Of a stretch of 64,000 nt of DNA, positions 36,727 to 49,584 are shown in pieces. The stretch's first letter is position 1. Each line of letters begins with the position of its first letter. Where the stretch lies: contig SCHM01000002.1 in assembly GCA_004123355.1 (NCBI GenBank), forward strand, positions 496,001 through 560,000, read 5' to 3'. Source of the DNA: Amphirosellinia nigrospora. Its lineage: Eukaryota; Ascomycota; Sordariomycetes; Xylariales; Xylariaceae. The notes beneath the pieces were generated by a model. That model had not been told where the DNA came from. It worked only from the letters and a program-made list of their open reading frames with translations, and did no database searches. A program made the translations under genes and the position numbers.

Positions 36727-39700
36727 ACCAGGAGCGTTACGAGGTTGTCAGATCTTAGCATTACCATCACTGTTACGTTTGAGCTACTGCGCTGGCCGTA
36801 TTTTTGCTTATGTTCTGATGATAGACGAGACCTGGGTTTCCATGAGACATATTACATTAGTTGGGCCGCAGTAACATAGGTTCGGCTACGATGGGGTTTA
36901 GAGACATTCGCGAAACAATAGGATATGAGGCTTTAATGTAAGTGCTTACACTTACGTTTTTGTTGTAAGTCCTGAATCGTGTAACCGAGCCTTGAGACAT
37001 TTCCAGGTGTGGTATAACTCGAGTCATAATCGCATAGCATAAAAATAAGCGGTCGCGGCCTGCGGCGAGCGTGGATGCTAACACTAGCTCGACTCTTGAA
37101 GAGTTCGTAATTCTCACACCTACCCTTTTGAGCTCTCATTCACTACAATGAGTAATACTCATCTGAATTTTCCGTGGAACGTTACCTCTTATCTTTTGGA
37201 AGTGTTGAGCATGTTATTTCGTATATGAATGGATGTTTAAAATTTTTTAAGATCAGTCTTTCAAGTCGATGAAATTTTAGAAGGCCACTAAAAAGGCGTA
37301 TGTCAAAGACGGCGTATGCAGCTTGGAGGCACATATGACTCAAAAACCCATTGCCATGTCAATAGCCAATCTCTAGTAATATCGCTGGCTTTCAGACTTT
37401 ATGCGTAACGACAACCCAGTTGAGGCCGTGATTAGCTGTTCGACGGGTTGCTGCTGGATAATTGTAGTATGGAAGGAATACGTTTGTCCATATTACAATA
37501 ATTATCAAATATTTAGGTCAATTTCGTCTGAACAAGTGGCCAAATCTCTATAATTCTAAGTATATACAACTTCGTGATTTTATCGTGCAAGTATCCTTTA
37601 CCGAACGGCACAGCTAGCGTACTAGAAACATGCATGGAAGCCATTTCACAACCATTTTTGTTACGTGTCTCGATGGGCGGAATTTGAAATCACCCATGTC
37701 AACCGATCCCGTCAACGGAAACGTTGGGGACCCCAACGTTCGCAGGGACCAAGTTCCACAAGGCGATAAGGAAACATGTTTAAAGACGGGCTCGCCAAGA
37801 CGCTCATTCGTGTAAATTGACTGGGTTACACCGACGACGTAGGGATGAGAGCTGGCACTTATAGAGATTAGGAAAGTCAAACTACGTGTTGGGCCTAGTT
37901 TCATCCTTCTGTATATGCGCATAATGGGCTGGTAGGTTTGGCTTCTATTTGTGATGAAACGACACGGTTATGCATAGTGTATAGTGTACTCGATATATAT
38001 GCATTCGCGACACAAACTGGATTATCGACTGGTGTGGTTCCATGTAGGTAGGATAGGACGATCGTGCTCTGTTACAGGGCATAATGCTCGCCCCTTGTCT
38101 CACTGCGAGCTGATACCGGTGGTATGGGTTCGATGAAGGGTGGGAACAAGGACGGTACGGTACCGTGGCATCTACCCAGCAAGGGTTGTAATGGGCTTAA
38201 CTTGACAACCGACAGTATCCTTCAGTATACCTGCATGTTCGGGTAGCTGAAGGGCAGTTTTAATGTACATACGAGGTAGGACCGTCGTGATAGACCACTC
38301 AGGACTAGCCTTCTCCACTACACTGCATACAATCTCGTGGCAGGTCTCGACAACGTGGGCAGCATAAACCGACGACGACTCTATCAATGCCATCAGATGG
38401 CGTCTGGCGTTATTTGGATGACATTTGATGTCATTTCGTGCAATTTGGCGAATGTGAGGCTAAGCTAGCCTCCAACACTGGGGCTTAGTAACGATGGGAT
38501 TATTAGGATGAATCCTCCCTATCTATATAGACTTGATCTAGAACCAGAGCACCATATACTCTATAGGTCGGCGAATGTTAATATACACTAGGTCCGACAA
38601 GGACAAGTCAAGTTCTGCGGCTTACTCCGTGGGTCGTCCAACCGATTCTTCGTGTGTTCTCGAATCAATCGAAGCTATCTGACGGTCGGCGACAATTCGC
38701 CAAGGTGGGTTCTTATGCCGCCAACGTGCAGCATGTATTGGGCGCGATGTGACGCCCAGCGACCGACAGACACACACCTTGTTACCCTCACGATACCTAC
38801 TATACTTATAGGACCGTGGCCAATTCTTCACCGTTTAGTCGCTCGCAAGGTGCTGCGAAAGGGAACGGACCCCTGGCAGTAGCGCACACCACTCTAGGAC
38901 TAATATTTGAGTATTGCCGTACGTGCCGCAGCCATACCTACGCGCCCGTTCCGACTTGCCGCAGATACCGAGAGCAGGGTGGTGCGTATACGCCGTAGGT
39001 GGCGCCAACCTTCTCGGGGATTTTTTTCGCGAGAAGGGGGACTCACTCAGCTCTCTGGTAATAGCATGCGTCTACCCCACGCACGAGATTACCTGCGCGA
39101 TGAACACCATAAACCGGTACAGATTTGATAGAATAATCAGATAAGGTTGGTATGGGGCTAGCGGTGGTTCGACACTAGTATAGATAGGCCCAAGGGGAAT
39201 AAAATAAAATAAGTCCTTTCGCTTAGAAGCCTGGCCTGGTGTGTAAGCTTACCCTTCGGTCGATATGACAAGTCCTGGCTTTAACACGCAGTGACGACGC
39301 ATTGCCGCTGCAAAGGAGCGCTAACCGGGCATTACGTGATGCCAAGAACTCTTATATGCTGCCGGTGTGGCAGGACGGTGAAATTGTCAACACGGCCACG
39401 CTAGCAGGAGGAATTGTTATAATGCACCTAGACGGCGACTAGTTTATCCAACGGCCCGTCTGCCAGGTTGTATTTGAAGTGCTGTTGCTGCGTAGTGTAT
39501 ACCGGTACGGATAGCAGCATTTCTCCTGGTTTCAGCTGCGATCCGGCAGGCAAAGGGAAGCATTATTAGGAATCAATCAGCCCGACAATCATCTTCGCCG
39601 CAGCCTCACCGATCTGATGGATGATGAATATGTACCGTACCGGGATCCAGAGCCTGCCCGCCTGCGCTGAGACGTACCGGTAGCAGCACCCAACCCTGGA

Positions 39701-40620
39701 GAGGTCCTGGCACTCGGTACTTGGCCTGCAAGATCCGTATAATGCTGTGCGTTGCTAGGTGCTCACACTAAACACGACTTGCCATTTGTCCACTATAGCA
39801 TGTTGTGTGAACAAGCGTGCGCTCCATACCACGTACTAGGCTAGTAGAATAGACGGACCATCTACGTACACTACGCTCTTGTCGTCTAGCGTATGGAGTT
39901 TGGGCGACGGCGGCCAAGTAGCCCAGGGTCGCGGCCGGGGTCCAACTGCAGGGAAGGGCAAGTTCTGATAAGACCGCCATTTGGTTTGGCGAGCGTGGGT
40001 AGAGCTGGGGAGGGGTTGCGAGGCCAATGGGTTGAGCCCAGATGGCAACATCGCTGAGCGGGATCGGATGATTGGATGCTCGAGTTGATCGATGGTTCGA
40101 GGAGAGTAGTAAGACTCGTTTCATTGGTGGGCGAAGGCTAAACCAGCTGTTGCAACTTGCAAACTCGCTGTTGCAATCTGCAACTGAATGACAATTCTTC
40201 TTTGCTTACGTGCTGCTCATATGCAGGCATATCTACCCTACACACTAAGCCTTATCTAAGCCTGACCAGAGCCCCTGCTTGCCTGCCGCCGTGACCAGGG
40301 GGAGGCAGGGAGGGCAGATTCAGCGATGGAGCGTGGAGCGCCACAAGGGTCCCGTTTATTTTTGAGACGACGATTCCCTCGCTCGTGAAAGCTACTGATA
40401 GTGGGCACTAGGAAGATATCGATATCGAGATGGTGTATGTACATGTAGAACCCAGATGACCATGCAAAACCCGTAAGCAGACCATACCATATATAAGGTA
40501 TAGAGCCCAAAAACTGCCGCCGCACGGCATACAAGGGCACCTGGCTTCCGGATCCCGACCCTCCAGATTCACGACCTCCTCTTGGCAACACTGAATTGGA
40601 CTTGGAACACCTCAGACACC
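36727..40620. other. Gene-poor stretch, 3.9 kb
   Basis: No gene, RNA or transposon protein was recognised. Several ACCGGTA or related ACCG/TACCG motifs cluster between about 38110 and 39690, and a small direct duplication of GCTGTTGCAA lies near 40146-40175. The right end is the promoter of the Zn2Cys6 gene. Confidence 0.35.
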
Positions 40621-41912
40621 ATGTTCTGCACCTTGAAACATAACAGTCTCTCTGACGAGTCGTATACGTTTGAGACGACGACACCGCCCTTCTCTAGAAA
40701 GCGGGAGGGGAGATTAGCAAAGATCGCCTGCACCAACTGTCGGATAAGCAAGGTAAATAAATCTCTACTGTGACTCGTATGAACTAGTCGACTAAATGTG
40801 CTGTCCTCCTAGTTGAAATGCTCTGGCGAGCCGAATGGTTGCCAGCGATGCCTGGCCAAGAAGACGGATTGCCGCTATCCCAGCCCTCCGAGGGGAAATA
40901 GTCATAAGAAATCACAATCGCAAGCACGAGCACGAGCGGCACCAGCACCTACACCGCCAGAGACCCCTCAATTCCAACCCATCACAAAACCCGAGCCAGC
41001 ACCCATGGACACCACAGTCGATGACGAGTTCATGACGGTTATATCAAATCAGGACACGACATTCAACAATACGTTGGAAGATTTGGACTTGAGTATCGGT
41101 GGCTTTGAGGTGTCCGACTTCACCACGCCCGAGAGTATACCCGGGTTGCTTCCAGACGCAGAGTACATGGACCCCTCAGATGCGATGAGGCCATGGCATC
41201 AACCATTTACTTTTACGCCCGATGAGATCAAATCACCTTGGAATAGCACACCGGAACGTGAAGACGCTATTTTCAGTACGGACAGCAAAACATCCACCGT
41301 TGCGTCATCCCCAAATACGTGCGACTCAAGTTGCTCTTGCTTCTCTCAGGCCGTTAGCACCTATGAGGCCATAGAGGTAGCCGTTTGGGGGCAAAACGAG
41401 CTGTGGAGGAACGCTGACGATATGCTACGGTATCAGAAAAAAGCACTGATCGAATGCGAGGAGCTTCTGGAGTGCCGGAGGTGTACTGCACAGTCCGCCT
41501 ACACCATGCTCCTCTTATCCATGTGCCGGCGGATACTGACAACCCTGACGGATCTATGCGTGGGCCCTCGTGGGGGGATGCGGATACATTCACGAACCTG
41601 GGCCACGGCGCCGAGGAGAGGAAGCGGCGAAAGCCTTCAGACGAGGGGGACAGCGGAGACGAGAGCCGCAATCGTGGATATGGCATCAGCATACGGAACA
41701 GACAGCTGGATGACGACGACGAGTACCTCGTGCTCCAGAGTCTCCTGACGGCACGTGTTGCGCGATTAGGACGCCTCCTTACCAATCTTGACAAAGTCGT
41801 CGGCGAGCAAAATTGGCCCGCCCACAAGGCTATAATCCGGGAACTACAGACCCGGCTTACCGAGAGTTCATTTGTCGTGGAAAAACAACAACGGAGACCC
41901 TGGACTGGATAG
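40621..41912 (+). CDS. Zn2Cys6 transcription factor, AflR-like layout, one frame break
   Basis: Fungal binuclear-cluster regulator. The DNA-binding domain is C-x2-C-x6-C-x6-C-x2-C-x6-C, read across a 60-nt intron at 40753-40812: ACTNCRISK joins LKCSGEPNGCQRCLAKKTDC. A Pro/Ser/Thr-rich acidic middle follows, then a C-terminal helical region (ALIECEELLECRRCTAQSAYTMLLLSM ... YLVLQSLLTARVARLGRLLTNL), as seen in AflR-type pathway regulators. The frame shifts once near 41560-41575 in a GGG/CCC context; downstream GPSWGDADTF continues to the stop at 41912. Start chosen at ATG 40621 after CACC. It is the nearest regulator to the diterpene genes, 2.8 kb upstream of the GGPP synthase and on the same strand, so it may control them; that link is inference. 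About 405 residues. Confidence 0.82.
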
Positions 41913-44750
41913 ATTCCGTATAGACCTAGAAGGCTACCTAGCACCATAGACGAGACACGCATAGACACATACCCCTCTAGAAGCTACTAGACAGCTATCT
42001 AGAAACGAGGCCGCAAAGCTAATGATGAACGATATAGAGATCTTCAAAACTGGCCCATGATAGCTCATGATAGTGCTCTCGAATGACTGTTCCGCATCAT
42101 GATTATGGTGATTATGGTGGTCTGGCGTGCGTGCATGTTTGTTGAGCGACGGAGAATTCCGTCTGCTGACCATGACGGGGTAGCATCCCAGGTAGCATCC
42201 CGCCTGTAGTGTGGTGTAATTTAGGAGCTGAGAGCCCACTACCGCCGATCGCTATCACCTACCGTCGCCTCGACTTTGGTCGTGTCCGTCTCACGCACGC
42301 CACTTGGGTCAACCCAATCGAACCGCAGCATTTTCGTTCGTTCCCGGATTTGGATTTCTTTCTGAGGTAATCAATCTGCTGGGTCGGGTCAGTAGTCGGA
42401 TACTCCGCACAACACTCGCACTACTACTACTACCACCACAGTAGTGTAGTATACAGTAGTTTGTTATCGCATCCTACCCACAGGCCGGCCTGGGGCCTCA
42501 GTCCGATCGCTTACTCACGCAGTCGCTCACTATAGCGAGGCTAATTTTAGCTAATCGAGCCCAACAAACCCAAACGCGAGTCTAGGCGAGGGGATGGGAC
42601 GGCCACCCTTCCCTTGGAAACGATTTATTTCCCTAAATTGGACCGAATATTGTGGCCGAAAGGTTTAAGTTTCAACGCCCTGGCCCAAGTCGTAGTGTGT
42701 AATGTGTTCGCCCGCCACGCATCTGATGTCAGCCTTAAATTAAGCATTTGACCTCATCGACTGCGATTTCGTAATGCCGCCCGACTAGTGTAGTCTGATG
42801 CTTATGGACAAATAGCTTTTCTGGGGGTTCGCATTGTATACTACGGTACGTGTGTACGACATGAAACCGTTCATCCTTGCAACGCTCACCCATCAGCTCA
42901 TCTCATGATATCGCCCCTAGTGTTAGGCTTAGGGAACATACTTACAGTTAGTTACCCCTACGCTTCTGGGTTTAGGCCAACTGATGGGTGAGACAATTGG
43001 TCGGATCCGAGATACCACCAAATGCCGATTCCGAGACCAGTGTTCATACCGCGATAGGTAATTAGGCTAGATAGCCATAAGAACAATAGCCTACTGTCGA
43101 TTGTCATGAGCAGTATAGTAAGAGGCTGCTGGTCTCGAAGCCAGCATGGAATCCTCTTTAGTGGTCATGGCGTCATTCGCTAGAGGCTTGTGGGAGTTCA
43201 TCATGCAAAACGATAAACGACAATGAATTGAATATTCGGGAATTAGCATGACATCGAAGCGGGCAGGAAATAGCGTCCTGCAACTGTGAAGGAGTCCTGT
43301 GTGATAGCGCCATCATTAATATTGAACAACAATCCTCGGTGTCCTCATATGTTCGCCCGGCTCGCCCTACAAACACCCATGTCGGACTTTCACTTTGGGG
43401 TAAGCAAACAACTACTGGATATGTACCTATGCTGGTTACGAGTATTCGGATAAGAACCTTGGAAGTGCGGTCTCACCGTAATGCCATGTTGCCCATACTT
43501 ACAGCACACTTCTCTAAATGATTCATGACTCCTCTATAGACACATGATGCCACTACAAGTATGTAGTAGTTCGATGCTTGTTTTTACTGAACCGGGGCCA
43601 AAATCGGGTTCGCCTCAATTATCTAACCTGGTACATCTAGCGCAGTGGGTAGTACCGTATTATGCCAAGAAAAGCCAAGAACGCGTCGGACCTGATTCCT
43701 TGCCATAAAAGTTCCTGATTTAATGGGGTTAAATCTTCTGGAACCGCCGTCGCTGGTCTCTCGTATAATTTTTCCCGGTTGGGCACAAGCGAGATGCTGT
43801 AGTCTAGGCAGACAATTAAAGTCGCCTATTTGTGAGGAATGAAGGCTGGGAACAGGTAAGATCACGGCACCGATTGGAATATGGGGAAATCGTGCCTATC
43901 AACACACCCCCAAGGTATACAACTGTCCAATGCACTAACACTTGTTTGATTGTTGTCTAAGTCAATCGTGCTGACTTGCCGCAGGACTCTGATACTGCCG
44001 TACGAGCTACCGGCAATTCAACTGTTACAACATACACTACTTGAACCCTGGACTGCAGGTACACTTACACTACTATTGTTTCCGTTTCAAATTGTGTAGA
44101 TAATAATAGCAACGAGGATAAGTCAGCAACTGGAGCCGGCTCCCACTTAATTTGGAAGGGCCGAACATGGGGACTAGATTTGGAATATCCGATTCAACTT
44201 CTCCAGCTAAGCGGATCTTACCCCCATATCAGCGCTACCTACTGAATACTGGGTAGCCATAGCACTATTGTAAAGGATGGGATAGGGGCAAAATCCAGGG
44301 CTAATACAGCTCATTTACACCTCTGGCGACTTGCCTCGTCATTAGCTCCCTAGGTAAGAGCACTAGGGATGGAACGTTCCTAAAGTCGAAGCCACGATTT
44401 GTCAAGCAAAGCCACGATAGGTTGTAGAGACAGGGAATAGTATCTCTATTTAGAAAATTACTACAGGCATCAGTCTCTGTTGATCATACACTAGCTGCAC
44501 AGGTAAGCAGCGGGTTCCTATTGCAGCTTTCCGAGGTATTGGCATGTAGAAACTTGATACTTGTAGTTATCACATGCCACATGCCCTCACCTTCTTAACA
44601 AGCTTTATCGTTGCTCTTCGCATAATCAACTAAACTTCCGATTTCTTATTCTCCTCATAAACCCACCCCATGAACTAAATCTTACTTGTGGAGGTTCAGT
44701 CTTATTCACTACATAGACTCCCGTTATCGTTGATCATCCAAACCATCAAA
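41913..44750. other. Intergenic between regulator and GGPP synthase
   Basis: 2.8 kb without a recognised gene. A CTA/CAC-type microsatellite lies near 42415-42440. Some short frames (43173-43376, 43623-43865, both minus) show no family features. It includes the GGPP synthase promoter. Confidence 0.4.
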
Positions 44751-45945
44751 ATGGAAGCAGGCGCACAAAGTAGGCGAACTGTGTCAAGTCAATTGGGCAT
44801 CCGACTAACAAAGCTACTAGCACCAATCTCATCCCCTTGGGCACCTTTAAAGTCATCTCTACGACCCTTGCTTGACTCTATCTATCCTCATCAACGACGC
44901 CCAACAGGCTTACTTACACCAACTCCTATGAGCCTTCAGAAGACGCAACAGGCAGCATATCAACAGCCAGAGGCCAGCTCACAGAAGAGTGCTGCTCAAA
45001 GCTCAGAATCAGCCCCTGCCGCCAACGACGACATGGAGCTCAACAACGGTTGGACATGGACTTCTCAGAAGGAAAAGATCATTCTAAGCCCATATGATTA
45101 CATCGCGTCCGAGCCCGGCAAGGAATTCCGGACACTCCTTTTAAATGCCTTTAACACCTGGCTAGAGGTTCCCCAAGAGAGCCTAGCTGTCATCACCAAG
45201 GTTGTACGCATGCTGCATACTTCATCTCTCCTCATCGACGACATTCAGGACAACTCCCAGCTGCGGAGAGGACGACCTGTGGCCCACAACATTTTTGGTG
45301 TCGCTCAAACCATCAACGCTGGCAACTATGTCTATTTCCTTGCCCTGAAGGAGCTACAGAAACTCAAGAACCCAGCCGAGGCCATGGATATTTACACAAC
45401 TGAGATGCTCTACCTCCACCGAGGACAGGGTATGGATCTGTACTGGCGTGATACCTTGACCTGCCCAACTGAGGACGACTACCTCGAGATGGTCTCTAAC
45501 AAGACTGGCGGTCTGTTCCGCCTAGCCGTCAAGCTAATGCAATCTCAATCCGCGACATCGTTCGACTGCCTACCATTGGCCGAGCTCCTCGGCCAGGCTT
45601 TCCAGATTGCCGACGACTACAAGAACTTGGCCAACCTCGACTACACACAAAAGAAGGGTCTCTGCGAGGACTTGACGGAGGGCAAATTCTCCTTCCCCGT
45701 CATCCACAGCATACGGTCCAACCCCGAGAACCCAGGAGCTCCTGCACATCCTGGCTCAGCGCCCCACCGACGTTGACACCAAGAAGTACGCTGTCCGATA
45801 CATCGAGAGCACGGGCAGTCTAGAGTACACTAAGGAGCTGGTCACGATATTAATCGCCAAGGCCAAGGAGGAGGCTGATGCCATCGACGCCGGATCCGAC
45901 AAGAGCAAGGGAATCCATGCGCTATTGTCCAAGTTGGACCTGTAG
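44751..45945 (+). CDS. ggs: Geranylgeranyl diphosphate synthase of the diterpene cluster, one frame break
   Basis: Trans-prenyltransferase that builds C20 GGPP from FPP and IPP. The first aspartate motif DDIQD is at residues 163-167 with the adjacent [16 protein letters not shown]; the second, reduced motif ADDYKN begins near residue 288, as in fungal type III enzymes. [20 protein letters not shown] is a family signature. About 100 residues of N-terminal extension precede the catalytic domain, typical of cluster-specific paralogues. The frame shifts once at about 45731-45736 (one C too many in AACCCAGG): the reading goes from NPEN to [20 protein letters not shown] in the next frame and ends at TAG 45943-45945. 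Start ATG 44751; an upstream non-ATG extension was rejected. About 398 residues. Its position next to the cyclase and P450 argues for a dedicated supply of GGPP. Confidence 0.92.
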
Positions 45946-47198
45946 AAAACCAAACAGATGTATTTCAAGCATAGCTTTTTTTCTTTTTCCCGTTCGATTA
46001 GGTTCATGTGCATACTAGGGAAAGGTCATCGGGGGACACAATGTTTTGAACTTGCGGCTTGTCGGACCCTGCAGGCGTTATGGTGTAGATATCCAAACCC
46101 AATTGATTCCTATCTGAACTACCTATCTCGATGAGTGCAACGTGGAAATTTTGCAAGGTGCAGGAACATTGAATACGTGTTTGCGGAATTCATTCCTGTG
46201 ACCGCGTAACGGCTGAGGTATGATGCGCGGGTTAATATGTTCTCACTAGCACGCAGTCTAAGACGGACGAAACATGCTAGGAATTGTAGCGTATTTAGTG
46301 TACGATCAACGCTAAGAACTGTAGCGTAACGTATTCCGTATGTGGTCATTTTTGAGTTTGACAGGGCCGCTGCGCCGCACAGGAGACTGCATAGTACATA
46401 TTGCTACACCGCAGGCGACTCGACAGCCACGGCGCGCTTGAAGGCCATGACGTGCAAAACCGTAAAAGTAGTTCAAATCTTTTCATTCGATACCTAGGTA
46501 ACTACGCAACAGACTCGTGTATTTCATGATTACCTAGGTAACATTAGTGGCTTTAGTAGGTGCTAAGAAACAGTAATTGAGTAATTCATACCCAAGGAAA
46601 CCTGCTTACACTCTTTTGCCAGGTAATAGCTGCCGGACGGGCGGAAAAGCGCTAACCGCTGACCGCTGACCGCCAGACCGTTTAATTTACCTTTTGGACA
46701 GCTCAACAAGTAGCGACAACGATACTGTACTTCATCGTTATTGACATGGGTAGCCCGGTATTTGTTTGTGGCGTACCACGTCTCAAGTGAGCCCGAGACA
46801 ACGGTCGGCGGCGTGGCGTCCCCAATCCAGACTTAATTGATCCCTGGTTCATGCAATGCACCTATAAAATCGCTGGCTTCGCTACAACTGGGGTACTATT
46901 GTCAGTCAGCCACTCAGCCAGTATGCCTCGGATAATGCCGTCGGCCGTATCACCGCATCGCACAGCGATGTACCGATTGAATACATATGGCGGTCAGCAT
47001 TACTAAATGTCACGGCCCACATGCAGCGACGTAGGATGGGACGATGGAATGATTGAAATATCTCAAATATTTGAACACCCTGAACTCTATGCTGTAGATA
47101 CTCTATACACCCGTTGGCCCACCCGCGCCGAACATTAAAATCATGAATGCAACTATATATGTATATATGAATGTGTGTAACAAGATTTTGACCGTCCT
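45946..47198. other. Intergenic between convergent genes
   Basis: 1.25 kb between the 3' ends of GGPP synthase and P450. Two ACCTAGGTA motifs lie near 46491 and 46535, and short CCGCTGA direct repeats near 46655-46676. No gene supported. Confidence 0.45.
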
Positions 47199-48986
47199 TT
47201 ACTTGCGGGGGGTGAAGATTAGTTTTTGCCTAGGATCGGGGCGGACGAGACCACCCTTGTGTAAGTTCTTGGGCCGCTCAGTCTGTCCAGGAGGGAATGA
47301 GATGTCGTAGTTAAGGAGGAGGTTGGCGAGCACCACTTTGATGTTGGAGGCGGCGAAGAAGCGGCCGGGGCAGGCGGTCTTTCCCTGGCCAAAGGCCAGA
47401 CTCTCGGGTCCGGTGGTCGCGAATTGATGTCGGTTGGCCTCCACCTTGGAGGACATTCTCTTGTCGTAGAAGCGGAAACCGTCGAACGTCTCGGGGTTAG
47501 AGTAGATATCGGGGTCGGTGGCCACAGCGTGACTGGGCATGGTGATGTAGGTACCGACGGGGAGCGTGGTGCCGTCCTCGAACTTAAGGGGCTTGGCGAC
47601 TTTGCGGTTGAAGGTCACTAGATTTACAGTCAGCCACTAGATCCAAAACGGGGGGCGCTACAAAGGGCGGTAAACTTACTCAGCACAGCTTGGTTCATTC
47701 GCTGGGATTCCTTCATGAAACTGTCGACCTTCTTCATCTTGGCAATGCCTGCTAGCGTCCAGCCGGACTCGTCGATGGCCTGCTTGACGTCTTGGCGGAG
47801 CTGCTCCATAAATTCGGGGTTGGCGCAGAGATCGAACAGGACATGGATGATGGTTGCCGAGCTGGTGTGGACGGAAGCAAGGGCCATGAACAACATGTTG
47901 TGGGCCAGGACGTCGGGGTTACGGTCGGTACCACGGGCTGAGTCGGCCAACCATTGAAGCATGTCGATAGGCTTCTCATCGCTGTCCTTCAGGGCCAGTC
48001 GCTCGGCAAAGATGTGGCTGAAAGTCTTCTTGGCAACGTATAGATGGTGGTCGAGGATCTTGGATCCCTCTAGGAAGGGTAGATAAGAGGGCGCACGAAA
48101 GCAGGGTAAGGTCGTAGCTTGACAGCAACGCTGACAACGTCCATCGAGTAGTCGGCCGCCGACTTGAGCCATTCTTCATTTCGGCTGATTGCGGTGCCAC
48201 CAAACATGCGCGAGGCGTTCTTAGTAATAATTCCGACCATCGTATCGTATGCCCTAATTTCAACCTGTTGGGGAATAAGTTTCGTGAGAGTGTGGACGGC
48301 TTCATCGTGGAGTGGCGCGATCAAGTGGTCTGTCACAGAATTGTTAGCAACATTGCTCGGCCTCACTCGGCATTTCACTGGGTCAGTACTTACGTAGATT
48401 ACGGGTTAGCTGGTCCTTGCAGACATCAATGTGTAGAGGACTCCTGAAGACGACGTCGAGGTTGGTTTGGGCACTGAGAAGTCGCTGCAATGCCAATTAG
48501 CAAACGAATGTCACACATAATTAAAATTGTGTCAGTTGACATACCTCTCGGAGACCTTCAACCATATCCAGTGTTCCATCGGGCACCTTGCTATTGATTT
48601 CCTCAATATACTTGGGGCTCAACACGACACGCTCCACATTCAACGTCTGTACCAGGAACATTCCATTCTTGTTCTATGTGCACCCTGTCAGTCATCGCGG
48701 CTGCACGAATCAATGATTTGCAACGCCTTACCTTCCGGTAGCCATCGTTGATGATCTTTGTTCCGTTTTTGGCGAAATCACGTTTTACATCGTTCATGCC
48801 CAGTCCAAACGGACCCGGCGCCTTTCCAGCTCGCGGAACGAAGCTCAGATCTGGTGTCGCGAGGAAGCGGTAGTATGCCCAAACGAGAAACACCACAGTG
48901 AGGCCAGCAGTTCCCATAATGCGAGTCGCGTCATCGCGCTCGAGGAACTGCTGCAGTTGAGCCATAACGTCGTTTGTCGTCGTCAT
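47199..48986 (-). CDS. Cytochrome P450, ent-kaurene-oxidase (CYP503/P450-4) like, one frame break
   Basis: ER-anchored monooxygenase. Five exons: 48732-48986, 48545-48673, 48394-48484, 47680-48329 and 47199-47617; introns are 58-64 nt and splice in phase. The N-terminal anchor is IMGTAGLTVVFLVWAYYRFL. Diagnostic motifs: I-helix LASVHTSSAT, KESQR (ExxR) and the heme loop FGQGKTACPGRFFA with its axial Cys. The join NQAVL-MTFNRK and the region FDGFRFYDKR resemble fungal P450-4 proteins, which oxidise ent-kaurene at C-19 in three steps to ent-kaurenoic acid. One base is missing near 48073-48080: LIYP continues in the next frame as FLEGSKILDHHL. About 514 residues. The divergent pairing with the cyclase supports action on its product. 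Exact regiochemistry is not provable here. Confidence 0.9.
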
Positions 48987-49584
48987 CTTGGCATGCGTTT
49001 TGACAGCAGAATGGTATGCCGTAGAGTTGATGGGCCGGAAGACTGACTGACTTGGAGCACCGAGCTTGACTTATTAGATGTCGACGATGCGACCTAGCAC
49101 CAAATGCAGATCATTAAATTCACAATTGAAATGCGCCGTTTCAGCCCTTGTGGTCCCCTAATAATAGACGGATGTCTATATGGGGCGGACCCCGGTACGG
49201 CGATACCGATTTTGGCGATCCGACTGTCGGTCGCTGGGTTTTATTTTTGGACCTCGACTATACTATGTACAGTCATACAAATTGACAAATCGTAACCCGT
49301 GGATTAGGATCCTTCTGGGGGCCCAAACGACTAGTGGTCTACCCATAAGCATGTGCTTACCCAGCTAAGCCTGGCTCCCTCATATTAAGGACTCCGACTA
49401 TTTGGTTTGCATGTGGTCTATAAGGGACAGAAAGGCGGTAAATAAAAGAAAGGGGCATGATAATGAGCTGTAGATAACACCACCATCGTACGTTGAATAT
49501 CTCGAATTTTAATTCATTATCTGGTACGGTGAAGGGAAATAGAGATTTTTGACACTAAGCTTTACACAGCGGAAATCGACCACC
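48987..49584. promoter_or_regulatory. Bidirectional promoter of P450 and diterpene cyclase
   Basis: 598 bp between divergent start codons. A possible TATA-like TCTATAAGG lies at about 49418-49426 for the cyclase. Three GATAA motifs sit close to the cyclase start: 49459-49463, 49473-49477 and, on the other strand, 49517-49521. GATA factors such as AreA act on fungal gibberellin genes, so nitrogen control is possible but untested. Confidence 0.6.
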
